Source of the DNA: Argyresthia goedartella
Taxonomy: Eukaryota; Arthropoda; Insecta; Lepidoptera; Argyresthiidae
Reading direction: 5' to 3'
DNA: 64,000 nucleotides
NCBI GenBank assembly: GCA_949825045.1
Contig: OX463829.1
Location: 16,338,715-16,402,714 of the forward strand
The notes beneath the pieces were generated by a model. The model did not search any database, had not been told where the DNA came from, and saw only the letters and a program-made list of their open reading frames with translations. The position numbers and the translations under genes were made by a program. This document shows positions 46,301-48,899 of this stretch, in pieces (position 1 is the stretch's first letter; each line of letters begins with the position of its first letter).

Positions 46301-48866
46301 GAATTATAATTTATGCTCAGAAAGAAGCGCTAACGCGTTGAACTCTTTTTTACTGATTCCATAACTCAGAGTATGTACTTTTTTAAGGCTAGTATTTAAT
46401 CGCACATCAAAAATACTGATTTTAACGGCAAAAAAGGATTATCAAAAACATTTTTTTAAAGTCTTTTTGTTGTTCTTACATGTTCAACCTAATACGAAGG
46501 ATAAAGGGGGCTACGTTTCACTCACACCCTTTACCCTACACCTAAGCTGCCGCAGTATTTTGCCCTAATATTTGCTGTGAAAATCAGTATATTTGCTGTG
46601 CAAATCAGTATTATTGATGTGCAGTTTAATATTTCCCCTTTTTAAATTCGATGAAATGGAAAAGTACGATAAAAAATATCATTTTAATTACATTTACATT
46701 TACCGTTATATATTCTAGCAAACATTTGAGTCTTAGGCTCACGCTTAGGAAAGTTAATAAAACATTATCTTTAAGCACAGGCAGAATTAACATTCAATCT
46801 ACAGAGATCGCACTGCATTTGATTTCGGACCTAAATGTCAGGCCTTTAAGATTGAGGATCCATCAAATCAGTCGAAGGGCTCCGCTGAGGGTTCGAGGGC
46901 AGGTGCAGGCAACATGTTGGTTTTTGTTTACGTTTTTCGACGAGCTGTGGCATGTGTTTGCAAAGTCCGTTTCTGAAGCCTTTACGCAACGTCTTTTAAT
47001 GGCGAAACTTTCTCAATAACATTGTATTTAATAAGAATAACAGGATGTTCATTTGACCCGGCGACCGTTTCGGGTCGTAGGCTCCATTGTTGAAACTCCT
47101 TGAGTAACCTTACAAGCCCTGACCCTAACGTGCTTAGTAGACCGATTTATTTTACACTTGACTCTACAAGCCAGGTTTGTATGCTCTGCAGATAAGTTGG
47201 GCAAATATTGACATTCTGGATAAATATTTGAGCAAATGTATGAGTAATATGGAGTATATTTTTACTATATAAACAAAATATACAGAATGTGTATGGGTCG
47301 TTGCTCAAAACAGTACCAAGTGAGCACTTTTATATGGGAAATATTAAACTGCACATCAAAAATACTGATTTGCACAGCAAATATCAAGGCAAAATGCTGC
47401 GGTAGCCTTAGGTGAAGGGTAAAGGGGGTGAGCGAAGCAAAGCCCCCTTTATCCTTCGTTTTAGGTTGAACATGTAAAAACAACAAAACCTACTTAAAAC
47501 ATAAACTTAAGTACACATAAAATATTTAAAACATAAAAAGTGTTTTTGTTGATCCCTTTTTCTGTGCAAATCAGTATTTTTGATGTGCGATTTAATACTA
47601 GCCCTTTTATATGATAAAAAACACTTCGTAAGAGTACTCCAAATCACTTTCAAGAACTTCAAAAGCAGCAAATATTATTGATCAAATAACGGTAATTATG
47701 ATGATATTAATTCTCAATTCAGAGATTGTACACACCTACCTACACAATACCCGAGCTTTCAACGCGAAGCTTTCGCTCATTCACACGACACAGCATTGAG
47801 ACATAAACGATATCGACAAGAACCACCGGTATGCAACCTCCATGCAGGCGGCAAAATTCGTGACTCACCAAAAAGGATTCACATGCGACAGTCAAAAACA
47901 AAAGTTCCGTCACGTGGGCACTATAAACTCAGATGAATCGAACACTAAAGAATTCGAATTCGAATTTGAAAAAGGAACGCTAAGACATTCACCTCTTGTC
48001 GAAGCGGCGCGCGCACTGGCAGGCAGCCCGCCTGCCGCAGAACCAGTTTCGTAGAAAAAACCTCTTCCCGCGTCCGCCGCCGCCATGGCGACTCTTTGCA
48101 TATTTCCCTGGCCGCTATTTATCATTGTGCCAGCATTATCCACCCGTCGACCAGCTTCTTCTAGTCTCTCCGGGACTAGCTGCGTGTCACCGAGTTGATT
48201 GTCCGCTCTCCTCATACCCTCGGCCGATGCAACGCCGCCGGCCATGCTTGGATTGTGAGGCATGCAGTGGCGCGAAACCTCAAACATGTTTTGATTAGCT
48301 TGATCGGGCAGTTTTGAAGCAGTACACAACCTCGCAAGTTGCTGCGTACTGTTAGGATTTCTAGGAATGATAACTGGTATTCTTCCATACATGGGGGTGC
48401 TGGTGCTGTATTTTTGGGTACTGTCAATTATTCGAGGTCCAGGGACGGGTTGTGAGTTGGCGAAGGTATTGACTTTTAATATCTCATTAGCTTGTTGCAG
48501 TAACTTTCTCTGTATGTTTTCAATTTCTTCTTTCGAAGCGCGCGAGTTTAGTGATAGTTCGGCTATCAGTTGATTGACGTTGAAGTCTGTCATTGTTGGT
48601 ACTGTTCTGACATTACCTTGAGATGTGGATGCAGTTTCAGAGTCTATGGTTTCATTTACCACTTGCGTTCGGGCGTTGTATTCTTTGTCAACATTGACGT
48701 TTTTGCCTTCGATATGTGCTTTTGGTGTTATAACCTTCATGATTGGTGTATCATCTGCAACATCAGGAGGAGTGACCACGATTGCCGGCGGCAGTTCTTT
48801 AGAGCTGATGTTACCACTGGGATCCTTGAACTTGCCTCTTTTCACTTTCCTCACAGTTTTTGCCAT
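4198..48866 (-). CDS. Large 15-exon host gene encoding a SAM-domain scaffold-like protein (exon span)
   Basis: I assembled 15 exons from splice sites and coding potential: 47993-48866, 32994-33115, 28434-28574, 23186-23338, 22485-22870, 22001-22226, 18096-18867, 17469-17642, 16239-16401, 8835-8956, 7609-7828, 5588-5705, 5276-5430, 4766-4910, 4198-4395. All introns are GT...AG and all 14 junction phases agree. The coding length is 3,969 bases (1,322 residues plus stop). The product is mainly disordered and rich in S, P, Q, R and N. It has TP repeats (about residues 740-850), a helical segment (about 1080-1110), a coiled coil (about 1160-1209) and a C-terminal SAM domain (about 1232-1300) ending in a Thr run and -LAIV. 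SAM domains mediate protein-protein association; a cytoplasmic adaptor role is inference. I do not recognise the family name. Only the splice model, not expression, is supported. Confidence 0.85.
4766..4910 (-). CDS. SAM-domain gene, exon 14, first half of SAM domain
   Basis: The acceptor ctgtccag| and donor GAG|gtacga bound 145 bases. After a His-rich linker the segment NPDRVKRLTKFFGDEPP leads into LMRLFLKKLGYE, which fits helix 1 and the start of helix 2 of a SAM fold. The intron interrupts the domain right after GYE, and exon 15 continues without a gap. Confidence 0.85.
5276..5430 (-). CDS. SAM-domain gene, exon 13, coiled coil
   Basis: The acceptor tttcttccag| and donor ACAA|gtgagt bound 155 bases coding a regular heptad helix: INKRFQRLESHVVTLARS, then HLSSEMRTQHLVMQEMDN and IRAEIAALRHMYK. 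Hydrophobic residues recur at a/d positions, which supports a coiled coil for oligomerisation just ahead of the SAM domain. Phase in 0, out 2. Confidence 0.85.
5588..5705 (-). CDS. SAM-domain gene, exon 12
   Basis: The acceptor gtctttcaccag| and donor AAG|gtacca bound 118 bases, coding LSSKRRYGSMSSLPSSS and then a basic stretch ending RRSTDHRKKHDLK. A second AG further upstream (ending the tctagaaaccag-like run near 5732) could give a longer exon, but only the chosen acceptor has a good pyrimidine tract and the correct phase 2 entry. Residues about 1118-1157. Confidence 0.75.
5999..6113 (+). mobile_element. Non-LTR retrotransposon 3' tail fragment
   Basis: Contains the sequence gaggcctatacccagcag followed by a gatgatgacgatg-type tail. 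Such phrases end many lepidopteran LINE copies (coding ...EAYTQQ... then a GAT-rich tail). Heavily truncated; lies in intron 11. Confidence 0.5.
7245..7370 (-). pseudogene. Decayed duplicate of exon 11 inside intron 11
   Basis: This intronic segment aligns with the donor-side half of exon 11. In the best block, 42 of 49 positions match (7304-7351 against 7673-7721), and a second block (aagccagctgctttgct against aagccggctgctttgcc, 15 of 17) lies in the same order. In the exon frame it reads RAIRWQLRDQENM then a TAG, created by loss of one base of the Tyr codon. No usable donor is left at the corresponding end. It looks like an old tandem exon duplication that has lost function. Confidence 0.75.
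7609..7828 (-). CDS. SAM-domain gene, exon 11
   Basis: The acceptor cgccacag| and donor TCTAG|gtaagt bound 220 bases. The peptide has a Ser/Thr/Asp-rich first half (SLDLSSLLDGRTDSDAS) and then a charged heptad-like helix (RAIRRQLRGLENMYAEVLQL) that probably begins the coiled-coil part of the protein. A decayed copy lies downstream in intron 11 at 7245-7370. Confidence 0.83.
8033..8130 (+). mobile_element. Non-LTR retrotransposon 3' tail fragment
   Basis: Another short LINE-end relic in intron 10: a gaggcgtttactttccagc/agtggggcaatg phrase resembles the terminal coding codons of reverse-transcriptase elements. Too decayed to assign a clade. Confidence 0.4.
8218..8607. mobile_element. Inverted-repeat element (MITE-like) with ATGTCACCGTAAGAT ends
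   Basis: The left end reads ATGTCACCGTAAGATAGTC and the right end, read on the minus strand, ATGTCACCGTAAGATTGTC: 19 bases with one mismatch. The interior contains several small palindromes (gttagttgataaactaac, gttagtttatcaactaac) and no coding potential. About 390 bases; superfamily and target duplication not resolved. Lies in intron 10. Confidence 0.6.
8835..8956 (-). CDS. SAM-domain gene, exon 10
   Basis: The acceptor tattccccag| and donor CATT|gtaagt bound 122 bases coding a strongly basic, His-rich segment (RTSEYSEERRRGRDSPR, then WHAHAHKKHASKRDHHYKK). Three frames are nearly open here; phase from exon 9 selects this one. It is the first exon downstream of the retrotransposon in the direction of host transcription. 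Confidence 0.78.
9000..9826. other. Intron 9 remainder with decayed repeats
   Basis: No exon seen. 9060-9170 resembles the ends of the 8218-8607 element (acatgtcaacctgatacgaa followed by a gcttcgctcac run). 9330-9400 shares a short phrase with 16640-16700. 9460-9780 looks like an old dispersed repeat with many GC-richer blocks but no coding frame. Confidence 0.4.
9827..10517 (+). repeat. 5' LTR of the Ty3/gypsy element
   Basis: Begins TGTAACG and ends GTCACA, 691 bases, identical to 15543-16233 in a line-by-line comparison. It contains the promoter region and a taaataaaat phrase near 10451 that may serve as the polyadenylation signal. Confidence 0.95.
10519..10533 (+). promoter_or_regulatory. 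Primer-binding site, tRNA-Lys type
   Basis: TGGCGCCCAACGTGG starts two bases after the 5' LTR. It agrees with the well-known site complementary to the 3' end of tRNA-Lys(1,2); this assignment rests on recalled knowledge of retroviral primers. Confidence 0.75.
11032..12294 (+). CDS. gag: Ty3/gypsy gag
   Basis: 420 residues from the ATG at 11032; the upstream in-frame TTG at 11020 is not needed. The central part (HWFRSIRDSVNNWSDLK and LEILLHNIRPCYA) fits the capsid-like gag domain. The C-terminus has two cysteine clusters, CLRCRSNTHDLRQC and CFGCGNKGVKKPEC; the second has Val where the CCHC knuckle normally has His. The frame ends at TAA 12292 directly after a slippery heptamer. It encodes the structural protein that would form the intracellular particle. 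Confidence 0.9.
   Translation: MSFQIKFLSLNKAELEYEVAIRGENPGTTVEILRKQITKLVTEYPSEDVLLSHLEPKDDLLAVVKILDKVQSTLDGPAPDRSSLLRTQNLMHHVYHRLSRVPTDEKFETGHDQLSEIYRKYYSKILALLSQAKDPLSISSSSNTACRESTPSVSGASVISVTCERSNTSELSKLKYDGKSCVRAFIERVSELCQARNISDSKLLSYATEIFTDQALHWFRSIRDSVNNWSDLKSLLLEDFSQTDYDYRLLSEIRARTQGESETINIYLSIMAGMFSRLSKQLSEEDKLEILLHNIRPCYASTLASATQIVDIGVLRTLCKNYENIQTRMSHFREPPTITTHTLAPEFAYKPCKTKSDNHVSAIAPATTVKSNNFCLRCRSNTHDLRQCKVSRDVIVCFGCGNKGVKKPECPKCTPTVQKN
12267..15260 (+). CDS. pol: Ty3/gypsy pol (protease, RT, RNase H, integrase), frame broken near its end
   Basis: A 997-codon frame, probably entered by frameshifting rather than at its own ATG. Domains: aspartic protease with DSG at about residue 72; reverse transcriptase with YLDD near 381; RNase H beginning HTDAS near 530; zinc-finger integrase head (H, H, then C-x2-C near 725-765); integrase core with acidic residues in IDFIG (about 794), LDNGTQF (about 854) and VERYN (about 890). 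At an A9 run (15236-15244) the reading frame slips, and the last 16 codons or fewer are out of frame before the TAA at 15258. Confidence 0.92.
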   Translation: MYPYRSKKLISQNWDGSKGHFDRVDFEKWLQTLRNFFSSFRVASILDSKPTKDSRPYISVRIGDIPASGLLDSGSAVTILGNDSHKLLSDHGLKIFTDDCISVTAAGGQSLQSIGYINLPIHFEEQFHIIKGYVLPNVDSPLILGIDFWRIFNICPKYLGSITLSNSSLAEISIDKNETFIQSYDNLSDSQKSTADSIVSQFQEISTDSMGLGRTSLITHHIDTGDSQPIRQRYYRMSPEKQRILVEQVDEMLALDVVEPCESAWSSPVLIVYKKNGQPRFCLDSRKLNSVTKKDAYNLPYITEILDNLRDAKFLSSVDLSKAFWQIPIAPEDQDKTAFYVPGRGTLRFKTTAFGLTNAPATQQRLVDLLFGNFDLKAFAYLDDIIIISSSFEEHVSLLLGVLHKLKQANLSINLEKCKFFRNELKYLGYVVDAHGLRTDPEKVEAILNFPTPTKKKDLKRFLGTATWYRRFVPNFSTIAGPLNQLTSSKKNAPKFQWTTEADDAFNKLKECLVSAPVLSCPNYDLPFEVHTDASNFGIGAMLTQTIDGKEHPIAYMSRALSGSEKNYSITERETLAVLTALEHWRCYLENGKTFTVYTDHSALKWFLSLDNPTGRLARWCVRLSAFNFELKHRRGVDNVIPDALSRAFPCASISTVNSNLTTTDTWYKNIYNGCLEKPNLFPNYLIEGGALYRHSKNKCEMISEFSWKEVVPKELRDSVIEENHADPTAAHLGIFKTYRRLLLRYYWPGMHQDVVRFVGSCSKCLTYKPQNHPTLGTMGRPKQCSRPFQMISIDFIGPLPVSRKQNSYILVVTCCFSKYCLIFPMRRATSEAVVKALEDSVFLVHGIPQTIFLDNGTQFISSVTNTLFKKYKIPNVFFSPRYTPQVNTVERYNKTIVTCISTYVDNDHRTWDTNIPKIQYAINNSVNEATGYTPSFLVYGRETVTCGSHYTDNDLGEELLFLPRDIYAENLGHLSKYFDKVQASLWHAHKKKYGAL
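12285..12291 (+). promoter_or_regulatory. -1 ribosomal frameshift site A AAA AAC
   Basis: In the gag frame the last codons are CAA AAA AAC TAA, giving the canonical X XXY YYZ heptamer immediately before the stop. The pol frame is -1 relative to gag and overlaps it by 28 bases. I did not identify a downstream pseudoknot. Confidence 0.7.
15245..15486 (+). pseudogene. pol: Displaced C-terminus of the same pol
   Basis: The continuation of the integrase C-terminal region is found in the +1 frame after the A9 run: NLRRKEAEFSVGDIVLKRAY and later WHVKDLKLVKNI, ending at TAA 15486. One extra base in the homopolymer explains the shift, either a real mutation in this copy or a sequencing or assembly slip. 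Confidence 0.8.
15529..15539 (+). promoter_or_regulatory. Polypurine tract
   Basis: GGGCGAGGGGG lies three bases before the 3' LTR, the expected place for the plus-strand primer. Confidence 0.75.
15543..16233 (+). repeat. 3' LTR of the Ty3/gypsy element
   Basis: Identical to the 5' LTR. Its promoter points toward exon 9 on the opposite strand, so any 3'-LTR transcription would run antisense into exon 9 starting a few bases away. Confidence 0.95.
16239..16401 (-). CDS. SAM-domain gene, exon 9, abutting a retrotransposon LTR
   Basis: The acceptor ggttttcag| and donor AACAG|gtaact bound 163 bases coding an acidic helical segment (GESEWADIVECELRQILEPK) followed by a Ser/Pro-rich stretch. The donor's first five intronic bases (GTAAC) are host sequence; the sixth and all following come from the 3' LTR of the Ty3/gypsy element, which ends at 16233. 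Phase in 1, out 2, matching exons 8 and 10 across the element. Confidence 0.82.
16480..17100. repeat. Dispersed-repeat debris in intron 8
   Basis: Two directly repeated phrases (aaatcgagggaactcttcaa at 16774 and 17018, each followed by a gattttngtatttt run) and an inverted pair (agcaggaataattac near 16613; gtaattattcctgct near 16722). Probably an old foldback or SINE-like copy; no coding potential. Confidence 0.45.
17469..17642 (-). CDS. SAM-domain gene, exon 8
   Basis: The acceptor ctcttcacag| and donor ACAGA|gtaagt bound 174 bases. The peptide starts DYDKNGGQSSNVDSGRGS and continues with Ser, Gln, Pro and Asp; it looks disordered. DSGRGSVAYSSGRR is a compact motif likely to be conserved. 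Phase in 1, out 1. Confidence 0.8.
18096..18867 (-). CDS. SAM-domain gene, exon 7, with TP repeats
   Basis: This is the second-longest exon after exon 1 (772 bases, residues about 635-892), bounded by acceptor tacttacag| and donor CAG|gtaaga. It is arginine- and serine-rich and nearly free of hydrophobic residues, so probably disordered. Between 18320 and 18490 it carries seven tandem copies of an 8-12 residue unit built on R-R/S-T-P-D/E (RRTPDMNN-like), with a further HTP later. TP dipeptides are the minimal target of proline-directed kinases; phosphorylation is inference. The exon happens to begin with ATG, but the acceptor and matching phase argue it is internal. Confidence 0.82.
19430..20150 (+). 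pseudogene. Tc1-like transposase remnant
   Basis: Peptide fragments in all three frames line up with a Tc1 transposase: an N-terminal helix-turn-helix part (IEAAQVVILIQQGF, VSRIYKSFGKTENLVRRPGS), LFSDETRMYL with the first catalytic Asp, IHDNARCHTAAVT with the second, and LNPIEQM with the Glu. Multiple frameshifts and stops make it dead. Lies in intron 6. Confidence 0.75.
20811..21472. repeat. Large imperfect inverted repeat
   Basis: Arms 20811-20968 and 21309-21472 are complementary over almost their full length with scattered differences; the spacer is about 340 bases. Each arm carries a tRNA B-box-like phrase (ggttcgattcccggttatgt at 21313), so the arms may be two SINE copies in opposite orientation or one foldback element. 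Lies in intron 6. Confidence 0.75.
21480..21860 (+). mobile_element. LINE 3' end fragment
   Basis: The start reads as a short coding tail (KNELHPIHNRMASIPKYL, then KKWLNEALSSSF), and near 21825-21855 there is a cttgctagagataagctcgc phrase that recurs in the 3' UTR of the LINE at 57909 and, inverted, at 59310. Confidence 0.5.
22001..22226 (-). CDS. SAM-domain gene, exon 6
   Basis: The acceptor cctttcag| and donor CAG|gtaaat bound 226 bases. It starts with a glutamine-rich helix (QLLQQQIAQQQILLQQARS), followed by a low-complexity region with YQQYGAPGRRSAVYQREMD. The Q-rich helix is a plausible short coiled coil. It receives phase 2 and leaves in phase 0. Residues about 559-634. Confidence 0.8.
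22485..22870 (-). CDS. SAM-domain gene, exon 5
   Basis: The acceptor ccttacag| and donor CAG|gtgagt bound 386 bases, residues about 431-559. The segment begins ADTSQSITVTVETGKD, has a basic helical-looking block SKTYHTLKDMISSRFKKD (about 40 residues in) and then a Gly-rich linker and a Pro-rich end. The basic block is the most distinctive stretch and would be the best query for homologues. Phase in 0, out 2. Confidence 0.82.
23186..23338 (-). CDS. SAM-domain gene, exon 4
   Basis: The acceptor ttcccag| and donor AAG|gtatgt bound 51 codons, phase 0 at both ends. The peptide is tyrosine- and glutamine-rich (YRYQEQTYGYAIQPQGA) and ends TPKPPVPAKKSSMYAQK. KPPVPAKK fits a class of SH3-binding proline motif with a basic residue after it, an inference from motif only. 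Being phase 0/0, this exon could accept an alternative first exon (see 24819-24842). Confidence 0.8.
23925..24130 (+). mobile_element. Non-LTR retrotransposon 3' tail
   Basis: Contains a basic coding remnant (KRGGPRKRWSDE) followed by ggcctttgcccagcagtggg, a phrase found at the 3' end of many insect LINEs. Truncated; in intron 3. Confidence 0.6.
24575..24660 (+). repeat. Fragment of a dispersed repeat (family of 55316 and 62630)
   Basis: The phrases gttaaccaggtgcattctta and agtttgtatgcggtattgaa match the middle of the copies at 55316-55713 and 62630-63040. Confidence 0.55.
24819..24842 (-). CDS. Possible alternative first coding exon
   Basis: On the minus strand, in intron 3, an ATG in good context (gaaaATGG) opens eight codons (MVEFALEN) ending in phase 0 at a GT donor (AAT|gttagt). 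Exon 4 accepts phase 0, so a shorter isoform lacking residues 1-379 is conceivable. Only context and phase support this. Confidence 0.25.
24850..27000. other. Intron 3 sequence without recognised content
   Basis: AT-rich, with no exon-like segment and no clear repeat boundaries. A GC-richer patch at 26030-26110 has a TATA-like sequence on the minus strand beside it but no convincing exon. Confidence 0.4.
27010..27120 (-). mobile_element. SINE family 1, truncated
   Basis: Shows the body of the family (ccccacactaggatacgctg, gtgttgtgggaaccagaaac) but no tRNA-like head. Confidence 0.6.
28434..28574 (-). CDS. SAM-domain gene, exon 3
   Basis: The acceptor ccccccag| and donor GAG|gttggt bound exactly 47 codons, starting IEREVILSTVDKGCKVP and ending AAWTHAE. 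It is the least disordered-looking part of the N-terminal half: a charged, possibly helical block. The donor deviates from the GTRAGT consensus, so alternative use of this exon is possible. Phase 0 at both ends. The paired hairpins at 28809-28935 lie about 235 bases before the acceptor. Confidence 0.75.
28809..28935. repeat. Two adjacent near-perfect hairpins, both with loop CCAT
   Basis: Hairpin 1: arms 28822-28841 and 28846-28865, 20 perfect pairs, extendable outward to about 28809/28879 with one mismatch. Hairpin 2: arms 28880-28905 and 28910-28935, 26 pairs with one mismatch. Both loops are CCAT. Related degenerate phrases (gaatgatagtacccctc, ttttcccaagaaacatac) lie at 28660-28710. They sit in intron 2, about 235 bases before exon 3. 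Confidence 0.9.
29000..30430. other. Intron 2 sequence without recognised content
   Basis: Open frames here (e.g. near 29268-29633 and 29676-30020, + strand) have no motif or splice support. No repeat boundary seen. Confidence 0.4.
30439..30842 (+). mobile_element. TIR element plus attached palindrome, copy 1
   Basis: Begins TATCTACACACGTATCATAA and, after about 260 bases, has the inverse end TTATGATATGTGTGTAGATA (ending near 30706). A second, self-complementary block follows (ggcattaaaactctcgagtg ... cactctcgagtattaatgcc). TA at both outer ends is compatible with a Tc1/mariner-type target. Confidence 0.7.
31680..31996 (+). pseudogene. Non-LTR retrotransposon reverse-transcriptase C-terminus
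   Basis: One frame from about 31769 reads KLKWQWAGHIARRSDGRW, then GRPPTRWTDDLERIAG and DRSRWSAIGEAYVQ, the usual C-terminal region of RTE/jockey-like LINE polyproteins in insects. The preceding taacgtccactgctgaacat phrase is common near such ends. 5' truncated. Confidence 0.8.
31997..32044. repeat. Perfect 17-bp hairpin at the end of the LINE fragment
   Basis: Arms GCCGCCAGAGTAATAAA (31997-32013) and its exact reverse complement (32028-32044), loop of 14 bases. Confidence 0.9.
32205..32745 (+). pseudogene. Second LINE reverse-transcriptase remnant, rearranged
   Basis: Part 1 (32228-32366) reads MEEEIKARIASGCRFF, then KITIYKTIIRPVVSY, a conserved RT thumb-region motif. It breaks at an inverted repeat (32336-32357 against 32373-32395). 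Part 2 (about 32548-32742) reads RLRWAGHLSDPSTKQF ... KKIVEEAKTHKNRL with frameshifts, the C-terminus of the same kind of protein. In intron 2 (between exons 2 and 3). Confidence 0.7.
32994..33115 (-). CDS. SAM-domain gene, exon 2
   Basis: The acceptor attccag| and donor CCC|gtaagt bound 122 bases, coding a proline/alanine-rich segment (EATSAGPPYRMPPAPEAA and onward). Two other frames are also open across the exon, but only this one enters in phase 1 from exon 1 and leaves in phase 0 to exon 3. Composition is GC-rich against AT-rich flanks, as for the other exons. Residues about 292-332. Confidence 0.75.
33120..34030. other. Intron 1 end, no exon seen
   Basis: 33536-33590 carries one end of the long-TIR family of 40570-41166 (gtgtagtcatatttaggggg). 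The remainder shows nothing I can name. Confidence 0.4.
34036..34135 (+). repeat. Fragment of dispersed repeat (GGAC-rich, gggtccg... end)
   Basis: Contains the ggacggacggacag tract followed by cttattattagggtccggta, the 3' end seen complete at 62630-63040. Confidence 0.55.
34372..34520. mobile_element. Partial copy of the GG...CC MITE family
   Basis: Shows the core (caaaatactgcggtagctta, gaacatgtaagaacaac) without complete ends. Confidence 0.5.
35233..35388. repeat. 26-bp minisatellite, six copies
   Basis: The phrase caggcaaaat recurs at 35243, 35269, 35295, 35321, 35347 and 35373, a strict period of 26. The first unit differs by a base (ggctat for ggccat). In intron 1. Confidence 0.95.
35891..36220 (+). 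mobile_element. TIR element, copy 2
   Basis: Starts TATCTACACACGTATCATAA and contains the opposite end near 36150-36176 (ttataatatgtgtgtagata), then only the first half of the attached palindrome. Confidence 0.65.
36945..37080 (+). repeat. Fragment of dispersed repeat (family of 55316)
   Basis: Contains gtagccgcaccaataacttt and gtaaactacattttgggatt, shared with the other copies. Confidence 0.45.
38001..38592 (+). mobile_element. TIR element, copy 3, with a nested SINE
   Basis: The element starts atctacacacgtatcataaa at 38001 and its opposite end is near 38496-38519. A family-1 SINE (38073-38264) splits it. The attached palindrome is reduced to a perfect ggcattaaaactctcgag/ttttaatgcc core. 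Confidence 0.65.
38073..38264 (-). mobile_element. SINE family 1
   Basis: On the minus strand a tRNA-like head with a B box (ggttcgatcc-type, seen as gatcgaacccggg) is followed by the family body (gtgatgtcgctgtttctggt, cacagggtatcctggtgtgg-type) and an AT tail. Pol III origin is inferred. Confidence 0.7.
39702..39947. mobile_element. GG...CC MITE family copy with 9-bp target duplication
   Basis: The ends (ggaaatattaagctgcacat and, inverted, gactagtatttaatcacaca) form the terminal inverted repeat. Flanks GTTTTTTTT at 39693-39701 and 39948-39956 are identical. The centre has the palindrome ggggtgagcgaagcgaagcc. Confidence 0.75.
40257..40460 (-). mobile_element. SINE family 1
   Basis: Diverged copy with a degenerate head (ggggttcgaaaccgg) and the family body. 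Confidence 0.65.
40570..41166. mobile_element. Long-TIR element (about 100-bp inverted ends)
   Basis: The left end (acagggtgtaccagaaac... gtcatattttagggggttgt... cactatgaaacc) is matched by the reverse complement of 41060-41166 over roughly 100 bases with scattered differences. The interior holds a diverged core resembling the GG...CC MITE family (gagcgaagcgaagctctctt). No coding frame. Confidence 0.7.
42124..42368 (+). mobile_element. SINE family 2
   Basis: tRNA-derived head (acccgaatggcaacgtcggc with A-box character, then gggttcgagtcccggtgggg as B box), then a shared body ending agtttggggctagatcaatg. The 5' and 3' ends do not pair as a tRNA acceptor stem, so it is not a tRNA gene. Confidence 0.75.
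42425..42549 (-). mobile_element. SINE family 2, head-side part
   Basis: Inverted relative to 42124-42368 and only about 55 bases from it; the 3' body is missing. Confidence 0.7.
42637..43030. mobile_element. Tandem dimer of a 194-bp TIR element (GGGTTACCACAA ends)
   Basis: Two copies start at 42637 and 42837, exactly 200 bases apart, each beginning GGGTTACCACAA and ending TTGTGGTAACCCC. They are separated by tctgga. The flanks gcaggt and tcaggt share CAGGT. A third copy lies at 52511-52703. Confidence 0.8.
43245..43345 (-). mobile_element. SINE family 3 (tRNA-like head)
   Basis: On the minus strand: gagctccgtggtctaacggg then gcaggttcgattcctgatca and gtaccaacgagataatcta. It has A- and B-box-like phrases. 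Confidence 0.55.
43503..43592 (+). mobile_element. SINE family 3, opposite orientation
   Basis: Reads ggagctccgtggtctaatag and gatgcaggttcgagcatgta; six bases of the B-box region are deleted relative to the neighbour at 43245. Confidence 0.55.
44413..44750. repeat. 55-bp minisatellite, six copies
   Basis: tctagaatctgcagaagcgg recurs at 44424, 44479, 44534, 44589, 44644 and 44699, strict period 55. Units are almost identical; the first and last carry ctactt for ctattt. In intron 1. Confidence 0.97.
45262..45435 (+). mobile_element. SINE family 1, well preserved head
   Basis: Head tttgtggcgcagcgaccttt ... ccaggttcgatccccagctg, body ggtcttggatgtttctatgt ... gccagaagcaatgtatgtat, T-rich tail. 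Confidence 0.72.
45475..46160. other. Intron 1 mixture
   Basis: 45480-45565 resembles the long-TIR ends of 40570-41166. 45570-45900 has two overlapping minus-strand open frames (up to 117 codons) with no recognised motif. 46050-46140 holds a gctagcccatcgccccagct phrase shared with 26920 and 44110 (inverted). Confidence 0.35.
46165..46255 (-). mobile_element. SINE family 3, decayed
   Basis: Shares the gtacatgatctgccccggat phrase and ctagactacggagg with the copies near 43300. Confidence 0.45.
46388..46638. mobile_element. GG...CC MITE family copy
   Basis: Inverted orientation relative to 47337. Starts ggctagtatttaatcgcaca and ends gcagtttaatatttcccc. Flanked by T-runs ending AA on both sides, compatible with a short duplication. 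Confidence 0.7.
47337..47603. mobile_element. GG...CC MITE family copy with 10-bp flanking repeat
   Basis: Flanks CTTTTATATG at 47327-47336 and 47604-47613 are identical. Ends match inverted; the centre is a palindromic gggggtgagcgaagcaaagc/cccc block. Confidence 0.8.
47993..48866 (-). CDS. SAM-domain gene, exon 1 (start codon)
   Basis: This exon encodes residues 1-291, from MAKTVRKVKRGKFKDPSG to a basic-to-neutral low-complexity end. I chose the ATG at 48866 because it has G at -3 and +4 and the frame has a TAG 22 bases upstream (48888-48890). A short predicted helix (EEIENIQRKLLQQANEIL) lies near residue 125. The donor is GAG|gtgaat, leaving phase 1, which fits exon 2 exactly. Reading past the donor the frame stays open only to 47910. 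The GTG three bases upstream is not needed as a start. Any 5' UTR exon was not found. Confidence 0.75.
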
Positions 48867-48899
48867 CACATTGTTGAGCCTTGTTTGCTAATTTTGATT

